64,000 nucleotides of DNA from JAKVAV01 sp964651785 (GTDB taxonomy: Bacteria > Bacteroidota > Bacteroidia > Flavobacteriales_D > Cryomorphaceae): positions 1 to 64,000 of the forward strand of contig CAZYWJ010000001.1 in assembly GCA_964651785.1 (NCBI GenBank), in the 5' to 3' direction. Shown piece by piece: positions 8,958 through 17,677 of this stretch. The notes below the pieces were generated by a model. It was not told the origin of the DNA. It saw nothing but the letters and a program-made list of their open reading frames with translations, and searched no databases. The position numbers were made by a program, and so were the translations under genes. The stretch's first letter is position 1, and each line of letters begins with the position of its first letter.

Positions 8958-9335
8958 TCAGCGATCGTCTAAATCATCAAAACTGATATCCGTGAAAGCT
9001 TCGGTGGTTTCCTTTTCCGTTTCTGCGTGATAATAATCATGTTCTTCGTCAGCAGGATCAACGAATTCGTTGTTTCCTGATCTGATGTCTCTGATTTTAT
9101 CGATGGCTTCCATCAAACCATCACTGAATTTATCAAAGTCTTCTTTATACAAAAACAATTTGTGCTTCTCGTAAGAAGGCTTGCCGTTTTTAAACTGCTT
9201 TTTACTCTCGGTAATTGTTAAATAAAGGTCATTTCCTCGCGTTGATTTTACATCGAAAAAGTAAGTTCTTTTTCCCGCTCTCACTGCTTTGGAGAAAATG
9301 TCGTCTCTGATGGAATCTCCGTGCTCCGTTGACAT
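8958..9335 (-). CDS. DUF3276 / PUR-alpha-like nucleic acid-binding protein
   Basis: This 125-residue protein has the conserved PUR-like core SKAVRAGKRTYFFDVKSTRGNDLYLTITESKK near residues 15-48 and a second strand-helix unit, KHKLFLYKEDFDKFSDGLMEAI. The last 40 residues are very acidic and probably disordered. Bacterial PUR-like proteins bind single-stranded DNA or RNA; the cellular role is not settled. It is convergent with the FMN reductase gene. Confidence 0.88.
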   Translation of the reverse strand: MSTEHGDSIRDDIFSKAVRAGKRTYFFDVKSTRGNDLYLTITESKKQFKNGKPSYEKHKLFLYKEDFDKFSDGLMEAIDKIRDIRSGNNEFVDPADEEHDYYHAETEKETTEAFTDISFDDLDDR

Positions 9336-9371
9336 AGTAACAAAAAATTAGTTTGTAGTAGTGTAGTTGGG

Positions 9372-9379
9372 CAAATATA
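9372..9379 (-). promoter_or_regulatory. -7 promoter element for the DUF3276 gene
   Basis: The minus strand reads TATATTTG, a perfect TAnnTTTG, 37 bp upstream of the ATG at 9335, in the short gap after the ABC transporter gene. This is a motif match only. Confidence 0.45.
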
Positions 9380-9395
9380 CAATTTCGTTCAAAAC

Positions 9396-11276
9396 CTATG
9401 AGTCCACGGTCTTTTTCTCCTCAAGAAGTTGTTTTTGATAAAGGTCGCGGTATTCACCGTCCAGTGAGAGTAGTTCTTCATGGCTGCCCTTCTCAATTAC
9501 TTTTCCGTGATCCAAAACAATGATTTGGTCTGCCATTTTCACGGTTGAAACCCGATGGCTGATCAGAAGGGTCGTCTTTCCTTCCATGACCTTCCTCAGG
9601 TTGCTCAAAATAATTTCCTCGGTTTCAGTGTCTACTGCCGAGAGACAGTCGTCAAAAATCAGGATATCGGGCTCTCCGGCAATGGCTCTGGCTATACTGA
9701 CGCGCTGCTTTTGTCCCCCCGAAAGGTTTATTCCGCGCTCGCCGAGAATGGTTTCAAATTTCTTAGGAAAGTCATCAATATTGTGTTTGACGAATGCACG
9801 CTCGGCAGCTTCTTTGATTAATTCAGGACTTACATCTTCCGGGTTCAGCCCGAATCCGATATTGTTTGCGATGGTATCGCTAAACAGAAAAACATCCTGA
9901 GGCACATATCCAATGGCACGGCGCAAACTTTCTAAGTTTAGCTTATCAATTGGCTTTCCGTCCACTAAAAGTTTACCCGAAGAGATATCAAAATTGCGGC
10001 AGATCAAATTGGCCACGGTACTTTTTCCCGATCCTGTTCGGCCGATTATCGCCAAAGTAGATCCGCTCGGCACCGTAAAGCTCACATCGTTCAACGCTTG
10101 AATTCCGCTATCAGGGTAGGTGAAAGAGACATTTTGAAACTCAATCTTGCCGGAGATATCGTCGGGTTCGGCTTTTGGATTGGTAATTTCGGGTTCCGTA
10201 TGCAAAAACTCATTGATGCGTTCTTGCGACGCCGCGGCTCGCTGCACCAAAGAGGTAACCCAACCTACGCTGGCAAACGGCCATGTAAGCATATTCACGT
10301 AAATCACGAATTCAGCGATATTTCCAATGCTGATTTCGCCTTCTATGGCTTTTATCCCACCTACATAAATCGTAATAATAGTACTGAGACCGATCAAGAG
10401 AATGATGGCAGGCATAAAAAGCGCATCCACCTTAACCTGCGAAAGTGAAAGCACCTTGTAAGTATTGCACTCACGTGTAAAATCCTTTTGAATGAAATTC
10501 TGACGATTGTAAGCTTTCAATACCCTTATTCCCGAAAATGCTTCTTGCGTAAGCGTTGAGAGTTTTGACTGTTGTCTCTGGACTTTCTCGCTGCGCTGGT
10601 TGATGATTTTGCTGACGTAGTAAATCGAAATTGACAACAGCGGCAAAGGCAGTAGTACATATATGGTGAGCTCGACATTAACCCGAAGCATGGCGCCAAT
10701 GGCCAGAATAGCAAGTACCACCAAGTTTATGGTGTACATAATGGCAGGGCCCAAGTACATGCGCACCTGTGTTACATCTTCACTGATGCGGTTCATCAGG
10801 TCGCCGGTATTATTTCTACGATAAAAGGCGAGGCTCAGCTTTTGGTAATGATCGTAAACCTCATTTTTAAGATCAAACTCGATTAGTCTGGACATGACAA
10901 TAATGGTTTGACGTGTAAAAAAGAGAAATACCCCTGATATTATTGAAACGATAAGATAAATCGCGGCCAAAATAATCGACAGCTTCCCAATCAACTTCGC
11001 CAGATCATTTTTATCATTTATCTCAGTAAACATATTTTCATCAAATCCGAAAATGTCATATGCTACCTTAACTGACGTAGGAAGATCAATGGAATAATTA
11101 GAAAAATCACCGCCTCGGTAGGTACTCATCGTTTCCTTTACCAAATCCAACGCTTCCCTTATTAAGACCGGCGAATAGATTTTAAACAAATTGGAAAGAA
11201 TGATAAACAGCGTACCCAAAATGAGATGCCATTTATACTTCCACAAGAATTGATTAAGATGAGCGAGTGCTCCCAT
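9396..11276 (-). CDS. MsbA-like ABC exporter (fused permease and ATPase)
   Basis: This is a 626-residue half-transporter. About six membrane segments fill residues 15-340 (ABC_membrane domain, with HYQKLSLAFYRRNNTGDLMNRISEDV as coupling region). The nucleotide-binding domain has IIGRTGSGKST (Walker A), IGYVPQDVFLFSDTIANNI (Q-loop), LSGGQKQRVSIARA (signature), ILIFDDCLSAVD (Walker B) and LLISHRVSTV (H-loop). All catalytic residues are present; Walker B ends FDD rather than the usual FDE. It should act as a homodimer. Lipid, lipid A or drug export are possible, and the context does not decide. Confidence 0.92.
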   Translation of the reverse strand: MGALAHLNQFLWKYKWHLILGTLFIILSNLFKIYSPVLIREALDLVKETMSTYRGGDFSNYSIDLPTSVKVAYDIFGFDENMFTEINDKNDLAKLIGKLSIILAAIYLIVSIISGVFLFFTRQTIIVMSRLIEFDLKNEVYDHYQKLSLAFYRRNNTGDLMNRISEDVTQVRMYLGPAIMYTINLVVLAILAIGAMLRVNVELTIYVLLPLPLLSISIYYVSKIINQRSEKVQRQQSKLSTLTQEAFSGIRVLKAYNRQNFIQKDFTRECNTYKVLSLSQVKVDALFMPAIILLIGLSTIITIYVGGIKAIEGEISIGNIAEFVIYVNMLTWPFASVGWVTSLVQRAAASQERINEFLHTEPEITNPKAEPDDISGKIEFQNVSFTYPDSGIQALNDVSFTVPSGSTLAIIGRTGSGKSTVANLICRNFDISSGKLLVDGKPIDKLNLESLRRAIGYVPQDVFLFSDTIANNIGFGLNPEDVSPELIKEAAERAFVKHNIDDFPKKFETILGERGINLSGGQKQRVSIARAIAGEPDILIFDDCLSAVDTETEEIILSNLRKVMEGKTTLLISHRVSTVKMADQIIVLDHGKVIEKGSHEELLSLDGEYRDLYQKQLLEEKKTVDS

Positions 11277-11335
11277 TGAATTTTCCTACGCTGTGATTGA
11301 ATGAAAAAGCTTACTTTTGGGCCTTTATCAGTCTG

Positions 11336-11343
11336 CAAAGCTA
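11336..11343 (-). promoter_or_regulatory. candidate -7 element for the ABC exporter gene
   Basis: The minus strand reads TAGCTTTG (TAnnTTTG), 59 bp upstream of the ATG at 11276. It is one of several such boxes in this 261-bp divergent region, so confidence is modest. Confidence 0.35.
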
Positions 11344-11476
11344 AGGCTAATTAGACCGATAAAAAACACGGAAGTAAAGCCAAAGTTCATTCCTTTAGTT
11401 TTGAAAGATTCAAAGTTCGATTTCGAAAATTTTTCTGTTCAGCCGATGGTTTTTAGTCAGAGCCGTGAACTTTGTA

Positions 11477-11484
11477 TAGTTTTG
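11477..11484 (+). promoter_or_regulatory. candidate -7 element for the nusB operon
   Basis: The box reads TAGTTTTG (TAnnTTTG), 53 bp before the nusB ATG. A T-rich stretch ending at about 11454 is near the expected -33 position but is not a clean TTTG. Confidence 0.4.
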
Positions 11485-11537
11485 CCGACTTGTTTTTCAT
11501 TCACCCTATTTATAGAAAAGTTTAACGCCCTACGGAA

Positions 11538-12485
11538 ATGCTGAACCGCAGACACATCCGAATTAAGATTTTGCACATTCTCTACGCCATGGGTCAATCC
11601 GGCGGGAAAACAGTGGCCCAAGCCGAGAAAGAACTGTTTTTAAGCATTGAGAAAATGTATGAAATGTACATTTACTTAATGTCGGTAATGATCTACGTTA
11701 GAGATGTAGCGGAAAAGAAAATTGAAGACAATAAGAACAAGCGACTTCCTACCGAAGAAGATTTGAATCCGAACATGCGATTCGTAGAAAATCGATTCCT
11801 CAGGCAATTGGATGCCAATAAAAGTCTGAAGGCTGCTTCTGAAAAAAAGAAAGTTTCCTGGACAGGCGAAGGAGAGTTGATCAGAAAGTTCTATCGCGCT
11901 CTGTTGGAGAGTGAAGAATACAAAAGCTACATGGCGGCGGAAGAAAATGATTATGCAGCCGACAGGGAGTTAGTCATTCGATTCTTTAAACGCCACCTGA
12001 TCAATATGGAGTCCTTTCAGTCGTTCTTCGATGAAAAGAGCATTTTTTGGTCAGATGATTTAGACATCGTTGCCTCAATGGCGATAAAGACCTTCAAACT
12101 ATTCGAAGAAAATTCGGATGAGTTTACGCCGATTTTATCACTTTGGAAAGACCCTGAAGATGAAATTGAATTCGCAAAAACTCTTTTCAGAAAGAGTCTT
12201 TCACAAGCTTCGGAGCATGACAAGTTGATAAAAGAACATACCGAAAATTGGGAGATTGAGCGCATCGCCATGATGGATATGATCTTAATGCGGATGGCAT
12301 TAACCGAAGCACGTGAATTCAAACAAATACCCCTTAAGGTGACGCTGAACGAGTACATAGAGATATCTAAGTACTACAGCACTCCTAAAAGCAGTACGTT
12401 TATCAATGGTGTTTTGGACAAACTCTTCTCACAAATGAAAGAAACAGGCACCATTGCAAAAGTTGGAAGAGGACTTATTCAATGA
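11538..12485 (+). CDS. nusB: transcription antitermination protein NusB (long form)
   Basis: NusB binds boxA RNA with NusE and promotes antitermination of rRNA transcription. This version has 315 residues, twice the E. coli length, as is usual in Bacteroidota. The N-terminus NRRHIRIKILHILYAMGQSG matches the family start, and the C-terminal NusB core carries WEIERIAMMDMILMRMALTE followed by LKVTLNEYIEISKYYSTPKS. It begins an operon; the next gene overlaps by 4 bp (ATGA). Confidence 0.93.
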   Translation: MLNRRHIRIKILHILYAMGQSGGKTVAQAEKELFLSIEKMYEMYIYLMSVMIYVRDVAEKKIEDNKNKRLPTEEDLNPNMRFVENRFLRQLDANKSLKAASEKKKVSWTGEGELIRKFYRALLESEEYKSYMAAEENDYAADRELVIRFFKRHLINMESFQSFFDEKSIFWSDDLDIVASMAIKTFKLFEENSDEFTPILSLWKDPEDEIEFAKTLFRKSLSQASEHDKLIKEHTENWEIERIAMMDMILMRMALTEAREFKQIPLKVTLNEYIEISKYYSTPKSSTFINGVLDKLFSQMKETGTIAKVGRGLIQ

Positions 12486-12946
12486 AACTAAAACACCTTT
12501 TTTATTTCCTTTCAATTGCACTTCTCGTGCAATGTGGTGATGCTGAAGATCGCTCGGTTGGAACGGAAATGATTGATATCCCGACGAACGAAGACGGAAG
12601 CGTTAATGAGGATGAATTACCCGTGATCAATTTTGCCGAAAAGACCTTTCAAGCCGGTAAGATCACTCAGGGAGAAATCATCACCCATACCTTTAAATTT
12701 ACCAATACGGGAGAAGCACCTTTGTTGATCGCCACGGTTGATGGATCATGCGGATGTACGATACCCCGAAGCTATCCGACGGGAAAAATTATGCCGGGCG
12801 AAGGTGGCGAAATCGAGGTAGAATACAATAGTGACGGTAAGTCGGGAATTCAGGATGTGAGCATCATCGTTTCTGCCAATACCGTACCTGCAGCTACACA
12901 ACTCATGATTAAAACTGAGGTTGTGGTGCCTGATAACATGAAGTAA
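12482..12946 (+). CDS. DUF1573 lipoprotein
   Basis: This 154-residue protein has a lipoprotein signal peptide (FYFLSIALLVQC, Cys18) and an Ig-like DUF1573 domain, with FKFTNTGEAPLLIATVDGSC leading into GCTIPRSYPTG. DUF1573 proteins are common surface or periplasmic Ig-like proteins of Bacteroidota with no known reaction. It overlaps nusB by 4 bp and precedes yajC by 16 bp, a neighbourhood shared by many Flavobacteriales. Confidence 0.88.
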   Translation: MKLKHLFYFLSIALLVQCGDAEDRSVGTEMIDIPTNEDGSVNEDELPVINFAEKTFQAGKITQGEIITHTFKFTNTGEAPLLIATVDGSCGCTIPRSYPTGKIMPGEGGEIEVEYNSDGKSGIQDVSIIVSANTVPAATQLMIKTEVVVPDNMK

Positions 12947-12962
12947 AAATCAAATTAAGATA

Positions 12963-13253
12963 ATGGAGCAAGGAGAATTAATAAACATTCTGTTTTGGGT
13001 CGGTATTATAGCCGTTTTCTATTTTTTTATGATTCGCCCGCAGGCGAAAAGGGCCAAGGATGCCAAGAAGTTCAGAGAATCTTTGGCCAAGGGTACTAAA
13101 GTGGTAACCATCGGCGGCATTCACGGAAAGGTGTTGGAGGTACACGATAAAACGGTGCTTATTGATACCATGACCGGTTCGAAATTGAAGATCGAAAAAT
13201 CTGCGATCTCTCCTGATGGCGCCAGCAGCGAAGAGGCGATTGCCAAAAAATAA
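12963..13253 (+). CDS. yajC: preprotein translocase subunit YajC
   Basis: This is a 96-residue SecDF-associated membrane protein. A single N-terminal membrane segment (ILFWVGIIAVFYFFMIRPQAKR) with the diagnostic FFMIRPQ motif is followed by the small soluble domain FRESLAKGTKVVTIGGIHGKV. Its 3' end overlaps the coaE gene by up to 38 bp. Confidence 0.95.
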   Translation: MEQGELINILFWVGIIAVFYFFMIRPQAKRAKDAKKFRESLAKGTKVVTIGGIHGKVLEVHDKTVLIDTMTGSKLKIEKSAISPDGASSEEAIAKK

Positions 13254-13848
13254 GCCGATCCGAGTTGGAATTACGGGGGGAATCGGTTCGGGAAAATCGC
13301 TGGTAGCGAAAATATTTTCTACGCTTGATGTTCCCGTTTTCATTGCCGATTTCGAGGCCAAAAGAATCTTGGCTTCCGAAGAAGCCGTGGTCTCTCAAGT
13401 CAGGAAAAACTTCGGCGAGGAAGCATATCGCGATGGGGTTCCCGATCGGGCCTTTTTGGCGAAAGCCGTATTTGGTGATTCCATAAAGCGGGAATTACTC
13501 AATTCCATTATTCACCCCGAAGTGGGGAAAGCATTTGATCGGTTTTGCGTCATGCACAACCAAGCGCCTTATGTGGTGAAAGAAGCCGCAATATTGGTGG
13601 AGACGGGAGGCCACGAATTGTTGGATTTCTTAATATTGGTAACCGCCCCCGAAGAACTCAGAATTTCACGGGTAGTAAATCGCGACGGCGCCGACGGAAA
13701 TGCAATCCGACAGCGCATTTCCGCCCAACTTTCTGACGAAGAAAAACGCATCCACGCTGATTTTGAAATCATCAACGACGATAAGAATCCCGTTATCCCT
13801 AAGGTTTTACAAATTCATAATGCAATACTGCGGTCTGCCCGAAAATGA
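13216..13848 (+). CDS. coaE: dephospho-CoA kinase
   Basis: This kinase phosphorylates dephospho-CoA to coenzyme A, the last step of CoA synthesis. The P-loop GITGGIGSGKS is near residues 18-28 and the DGAD-type lid with RVVNRDG near 150. With the ATG at 13216 the protein has 210 residues and overlaps yajC by 38 bp. A TTG at 13240 would give 202 residues, closer to the family length. Either way the gene is translated in a different frame through the end of yajC. It overlaps the next reading frame by 4 bp. Confidence 0.93.
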   Translation: MAPAAKRRLPKNKPIRVGITGGIGSGKSLVAKIFSTLDVPVFIADFEAKRILASEEAVVSQVRKNFGEEAYRDGVPDRAFLAKAVFGDSIKRELLNSIIHPEVGKAFDRFCVMHNQAPYVVKEAAILVETGGHELLDFLILVTAPEELRISRVVNRDGADGNAIRQRISAQLSDEEKRIHADFEIINDDKNPVIPKVLQIHNAILRSARK

Positions 13849-13880
13849 AAGTCTATTTTTGCAGCCTGAAAATTGAACAC

Positions 13881-15527
13881 ATGACAAAAGCTTTTACCTT
13901 TTTCGCAATTCTGTTTACCATTTCAACCACTGCTCAAGTGGTGGAGTCATCTCAACCGAACCTTGATTTCGGCTTGGTCAATTATGGCGAAGAATCTACA
14001 CTCTCTTTAGAATTAACTAACCTGAGCGACGAGGAAGTGGAAATTGAAGAAGTGCTGTTTTTTAATATTTACAATAGTTCACCTTTTCAGGTCAGCACAA
14101 TGCCATCCTCAATTGCAGCTGGAAGTTCGGCCATGATGGAGATTACTTTTAATCCGATTCACAACATTGCTCACGACACCGAAATGATCATCAAAACTTC
14201 GGGAAATCGTGGTGCCGTTTCTATCGATCTGCAAGGAGCTTGCGACTATCCGGGCGATTATTACGATGATACCTTTGGAGAAATGGACGAGGATTTGGAA
14301 GATGTGCTGGAAGATATTTTATCTGATGGCTACAACAGCCTTGGTTATAACTACGGCCGCGACTTGATGTATATGGAGTTTGACAATCAGGCTGTGAATG
14401 GTCAGGGTTCTGCCCAAAACAGGTTGACACGCTCTTATATCGGTACGGATGCCGTCGGATTTTCCAGCCGTGGCGATGCGCAATCTCAATTTAATCTGAA
14501 TACCGAACACACTTTCCCGCAGGGGAATTTCAACAGTAATGAGCCGATGAAATCGGATGTTCATCATCTTTTCGTGACGGATGTAGATGCCAATTCAGTG
14601 CGCGGGAATCTGCGATTCGGAAACGTGGTGAGCAACATAGACTGGAGCGAAGGCGGGAGTGTTCGCGGTCAGAATGCCTCGGGCGCGTTGGTTTTTGAAC
14701 CACGTGATGCACATAAAGGAAAATCTGCCAGAGCGATTTTGTATTTCGTAACTCGCTATCAAAATTATGGCGGTCACCTTTCTGAGGATATGGAAGATGC
14801 GATGAGAGAATGGCATGCTCAGTTCCCACCTACTGATGTGGAGAGAAACCGCAATGATGACATCTACGGTTATCAAAACAATCGCAATCCATTTGTAGAT
14901 TACCCTCAGTTTGTGGATCGAATTTTTTCATTCCGGCTAGACCAGGACAGACCGAATATCGGTGAGTTAGCCATAAGTCACTCTACAGCTGATTTCGGTG
15001 TGGTAGAAGGATCAACGGTCGAGTTCAATTTGGTTTTGACCAATATTGGTGAAAGGTTTTTTAGTGTTTCGGATGCGACCGTGTCCGGGGAAGGTTTCTC
15101 TTTAAGCACTACTCAGGAAGAAAGTTTCGTGATTCTGGATGGCGAGTCTAAATCGATTAGAGTTGCTTTCGATCCCTCGGCAGCACAAGGTGCGGCTACA
15201 GGTACTTTGACGTTCAATACAAATTTGTCTTCTACTCCGAACGTCACGGTTCCTCTCTCGGCAGAAGGGATATTGAGCATGACTAATTTGAGCGAGTCGG
15301 GAATAACAGTACTGCCCAATCCTGCTCAAGAATTTTTCAGGCTTTCGGGAAGTACGGAGGATATATCGACTATTCGAGTGTTGGATCTTCAAGGACGGCC
15401 GGTTGCAAGCTTTGCTAATTCAGCCGCCGAGTATTCACTTCAATCCATCAGCAACGGAATTTACCTCGTACAGGTATCATTCAAAAACGGTACATCCGGA
15501 ATTCAGCGATTGGTCGTAAATCGTTAA
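13881..15527 (+). CDS. secreted endonuclease I with Ig-like and T9SS sorting domains
   Basis: This 548-residue modular protein is predicted to cut DNA or RNA outside the cell. It has a signal peptide (MTKAFTFFAILFTISTTAQ) and a HYDIN/choice-of-anchor-D-like domain (NLDFGLVNYGEESTLSLELT). The endonuclease I (EndA/NucM) core follows, with NTEHTFPQG, MKSDVHHLFVTD and NDDIYGYQNNRNPFVDYP, which hold the expected His and Asn metal-site residues. After that come a second anchor-D-like domain (ADFGVVEGSTVEFNLVLTNI) and a type A T9SS sorting domain (VLPNPAQEFF ... GIYLVQV). The ATG at 13881 gives the signal peptide. Its 3' end overlaps the convergent exonuclease gene by 4 bp. Confidence 0.9.
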   Translation: MTKAFTFFAILFTISTTAQVVESSQPNLDFGLVNYGEESTLSLELTNLSDEEVEIEEVLFFNIYNSSPFQVSTMPSSIAAGSSAMMEITFNPIHNIAHDTEMIIKTSGNRGAVSIDLQGACDYPGDYYDDTFGEMDEDLEDVLEDILSDGYNSLGYNYGRDLMYMEFDNQAVNGQGSAQNRLTRSYIGTDAVGFSSRGDAQSQFNLNTEHTFPQGNFNSNEPMKSDVHHLFVTDVDANSVRGNLRFGNVVSNIDWSEGGSVRGQNASGALVFEPRDAHKGKSARAILYFVTRYQNYGGHLSEDMEDAMREWHAQFPPTDVERNRNDDIYGYQNNRNPFVDYPQFVDRIFSFRLDQDRPNIGELAISHSTADFGVVEGSTVEFNLVLTNIGERFFSVSDATVSGEGFSLSTTQEESFVILDGESKSIRVAFDPSAAQGAATGTLTFNTNLSSTPNVTVPLSAEGILSMTNLSESGITVLPNPAQEFFRLSGSTEDISTIRVLDLQGRPVASFANSAAEYSLQSISNGIYLVQVSFKNGTSGIQRLVVNR

Positions 15528-16831
15528 TCGAGAACGAGCTTTTTCTGATACCGACCTTTCTCCGTGTATTTACGGATGACCAGCTCCAATTCGGGAAGTG
15601 GTTCGAATTTTTTAATCAGATCGGCCTCCTCCAGGTTTCCGTTGTGTTGCTCTCTGTCCACAAAACCATAGCCGATTACGTGCGTACCACGTACATATAC
15701 CACTGAGTTTTCTGAAGCCAAACGGCCTTCATCAACGATGAGGTATTCCGTTTCCGGAAAAATAGCTCCGTCACTTTCCAACGCCGAGGTCAGATCTAAG
15801 GTTGGAGTACTATGCTTTCCGTTTTTTACATAAGAGAGTTCCACACCGGTCGAGTCTGACAGTTCTTTAAAGTAATCCAACCCCTCGAAATAGCTTGTAA
15901 AAAATAACTCAGCTTTTTCACCTTTTTTGATTTTTTCCAAAGTGAGTTTAGCCGATTTAAGTTCAGTATGCAGATAAGCTGCAAAGCGAGGCTTTATGCT
16001 GAATTTTCCCGCATTGAACCGTGGCTTCTTCACCAGAACCTCATAAGCTTCGTCCAATTGCGAGAGCAAATCACTACCTAACGGCGACCAGTCAATTCGA
16101 TACAAATCATTAATTAATCCCTGCCCGGATTTGCTGTCGGCCTCGCTCAGTTTTTTACAAATATCGGTGAGCATATGCTGAGAACGCTTGACGTAAAGTA
16201 CTTCATCATTTCGATCATAAAATCGAAATACTCCACTTTCATCGGGGATGGAATCGATGAGTTCTTCGTCAATAAGGGGACTGTTAATTCGCGTGAAATC
16301 GGGCTTGCCAAAATTTAAATCAAACAGATCTTGCTGACTTTCCTTGAGGATGATTTTTTCAAAAAGTTTGGCGGTGGCCTTAGCATCAACGCCCGCTCTG
16401 TGATGGCCGTCTAATGTAATAGAAAGCTCTTTGGTGATTTTTCCCAGACTGTAGGACGGCAAACCGGGAAAAGCTTTTCGGCTGAGCTGTACCGTACACA
16501 TCTTTCGACGACTGAAATCCATCCCGATTTTTCGAAATTCTTCACGAATAAAACGATAATCAAAATTGACATTGTGAGCAATGAATATCGTGTTTGCCGT
16601 GAAGCGATCAAATTTTTCTGCTATTTCAGAAAAGGTGGGTGCATTAGTCACCATCTCATCCGAAATACCCGTTAATCTTTTTATAAAATCAGGGATAGGT
16701 CGCTCAGGATTGATCAGGGTTTCAAAAGTGTCTACGATTTTAACACCATCGTGCTTTATAGCGGCTATTTCGGTTATTCGACCGTTATTCTTATTGCCCC
16801 CCGTCGTTTCAATATCTACAATTACGTACAT
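15524..16831 (-). CDS. DnaQ-like 3'-5' exonuclease with a decayed GIY-YIG-like domain
   Basis: This is a 435-residue protein. Residues 1-170 form a DEDDh exonuclease domain like DNA polymerase III epsilon: VDIETTGG (Asp6, Glu8), IAHNVNFDYRFI, and HHRAGVDAKATAKLF as the HxxxxD end. Near residue 190-270 a UvrC/GIY-YIG-like segment follows (IPDESGVFRFYDRNDEVLYV). Its GIY position is GVF and its YIG position is YVK, so the catalytic core of that domain seems lost. The C-terminal 165 residues are not recognised. This architecture is known from Bacteroidota homologues. A DNA repair role is inferred. Confidence 0.85.
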   Translation of the reverse strand: MYVIVDIETTGGNKNNGRITEIAAIKHDGVKIVDTFETLINPERPIPDFIKRLTGISDEMVTNAPTFSEIAEKFDRFTANTIFIAHNVNFDYRFIREEFRKIGMDFSRRKMCTVQLSRKAFPGLPSYSLGKITKELSITLDGHHRAGVDAKATAKLFEKIILKESQQDLFDLNFGKPDFTRINSPLIDEELIDSIPDESGVFRFYDRNDEVLYVKRSQHMLTDICKKLSEADSKSGQGLINDLYRIDWSPLGSDLLSQLDEAYEVLVKKPRFNAGKFSIKPRFAAYLHTELKSAKLTLEKIKKGEKAELFFTSYFEGLDYFKELSDSTGVELSYVKNGKHSTPTLDLTSALESDGAIFPETEYLIVDEGRLASENSVVYVRGTHVIGYGFVDREQHNGNLEEADLIKKFEPLPELELVIRKYTEKGRYQKKLVLD

Positions 16832-16845
16832 CTCTTAAATCGATA

Positions 16846-16853
16846 CAAAGGTA
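16846..16853 (-). promoter_or_regulatory. -7 promoter element for the exonuclease gene
   Basis: The minus strand reads TACCTTTG (TAnnTTTG), 15 bp upstream of the ATG at 16831, implying a leader of under ten bases. Confidence 0.45.
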
Positions 16854-16906
16854 TTTAATCCGATCGTCCTTTATTGAACTAATGGTAAATTTCGGTTCTT
16901 TGTCGG

Positions 16907-17470
16907 ATGATTAGTGCTCTCTTTACGCAGTTATGCGTGTGGTGGTTCAAATGGACCGGATGGAAGGTTGAAGGATCTTTTCCGCCGGAAATAAAGCAGT
17001 ATGTTCTCGTGGTTGCTCCCCATACCAGTAATGTAGATTTTTTCATCGGAGTGGCTGCCCGAAAGATATTGGGTATTGATGTAAAGTATTTGGCCAAGAA
17101 GGAATTATTCAAGTTTCCTTTTCGAGGTCTTTTTCTCGGTTTGGGCGGATACCCCGTAGATCGCTCGAAGAAAAACTCACTGGTAGATCAGGTTGTCGGC
17201 TTTTTTAATGCTCCCGTCAGTTTTGCGCTATGCGTTACCCCGGAGGGTACCCGAAAAAGAAGAGATACATGGAAAACCGGCTTTTATGTTATGGCTACCC
17301 AAGCTGAGGTTCCAATCGTTATGGTAGGTTTCGATTATGCTTTAAAAAAGGTGATCGTCAGCGATTTTTTTGATCCTTCCGGCAATATGGAGGAGGATCT
17401 TGAACATATGCATCGCTTTTTTGAAAAAATTACTCCAAAGCACCCCGAATTATCAATGTATCAACACTAA
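16907..17470 (+). CDS. 1-acyl-sn-glycerol-3-phosphate acyltransferase-like protein (PlsC family)
   Basis: This is a 187-residue acyltransferase. The catalytic HxxxxD motif is in APHTSNVDFFIG (about residues 38-49), the substrate-binding block is LGGYPVDRSKKNS, and the third block is VTPEGTRKR. It is short, with no clear membrane segments apart from the N-terminal amphipathic stretch. It probably acylates lysophosphatidic acid or a related lipid at the inner membrane. It is divergent from the exonuclease gene. Confidence 0.85.
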   Translation: MISALFTQLCVWWFKWTGWKVEGSFPPEIKQYVLVVAPHTSNVDFFIGVAARKILGIDVKYLAKKELFKFPFRGLFLGLGGYPVDRSKKNSLVDQVVGFFNAPVSFALCVTPEGTRKRRDTWKTGFYVMATQAEVPIVMVGFDYALKKVIVSDFFDPSGNMEEDLEHMHRFFEKITPKHPELSMYQH

Positions 17471-17624
17471 GTGAAAACTGTAAAGCTCAGTTAACCAGTG
17501 AGCTGATTCCTTTTATTTTCGCGCAAGCGTTATTTATTAACAGTGCTTTTTTATTCACATTAAGCGAATTTAACATAGGGATATATACTTTTAAAGCATA
17601 CTTAATGTTCAAGTAACACCTTCT

Positions 17625-17638
17625 CGGAATGCATTCCG
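17625..17638. promoter_or_regulatory. perfect 14-nt palindrome upstream of a small wHTH-like gene
   Basis: CGGAATGCATTCCG is a perfect dyad without a loop, 39 bp before the ATG at 17678. It is followed by TTTTT. It could be an operator for the small protein downstream, or the base of a weak hairpin. Nothing else was recognised between 17471 and 17677. Confidence 0.4.
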
Positions 17639-17677
17639 TTTTTGAACCTATTTATTAACCACATTAACTTTTTCACC

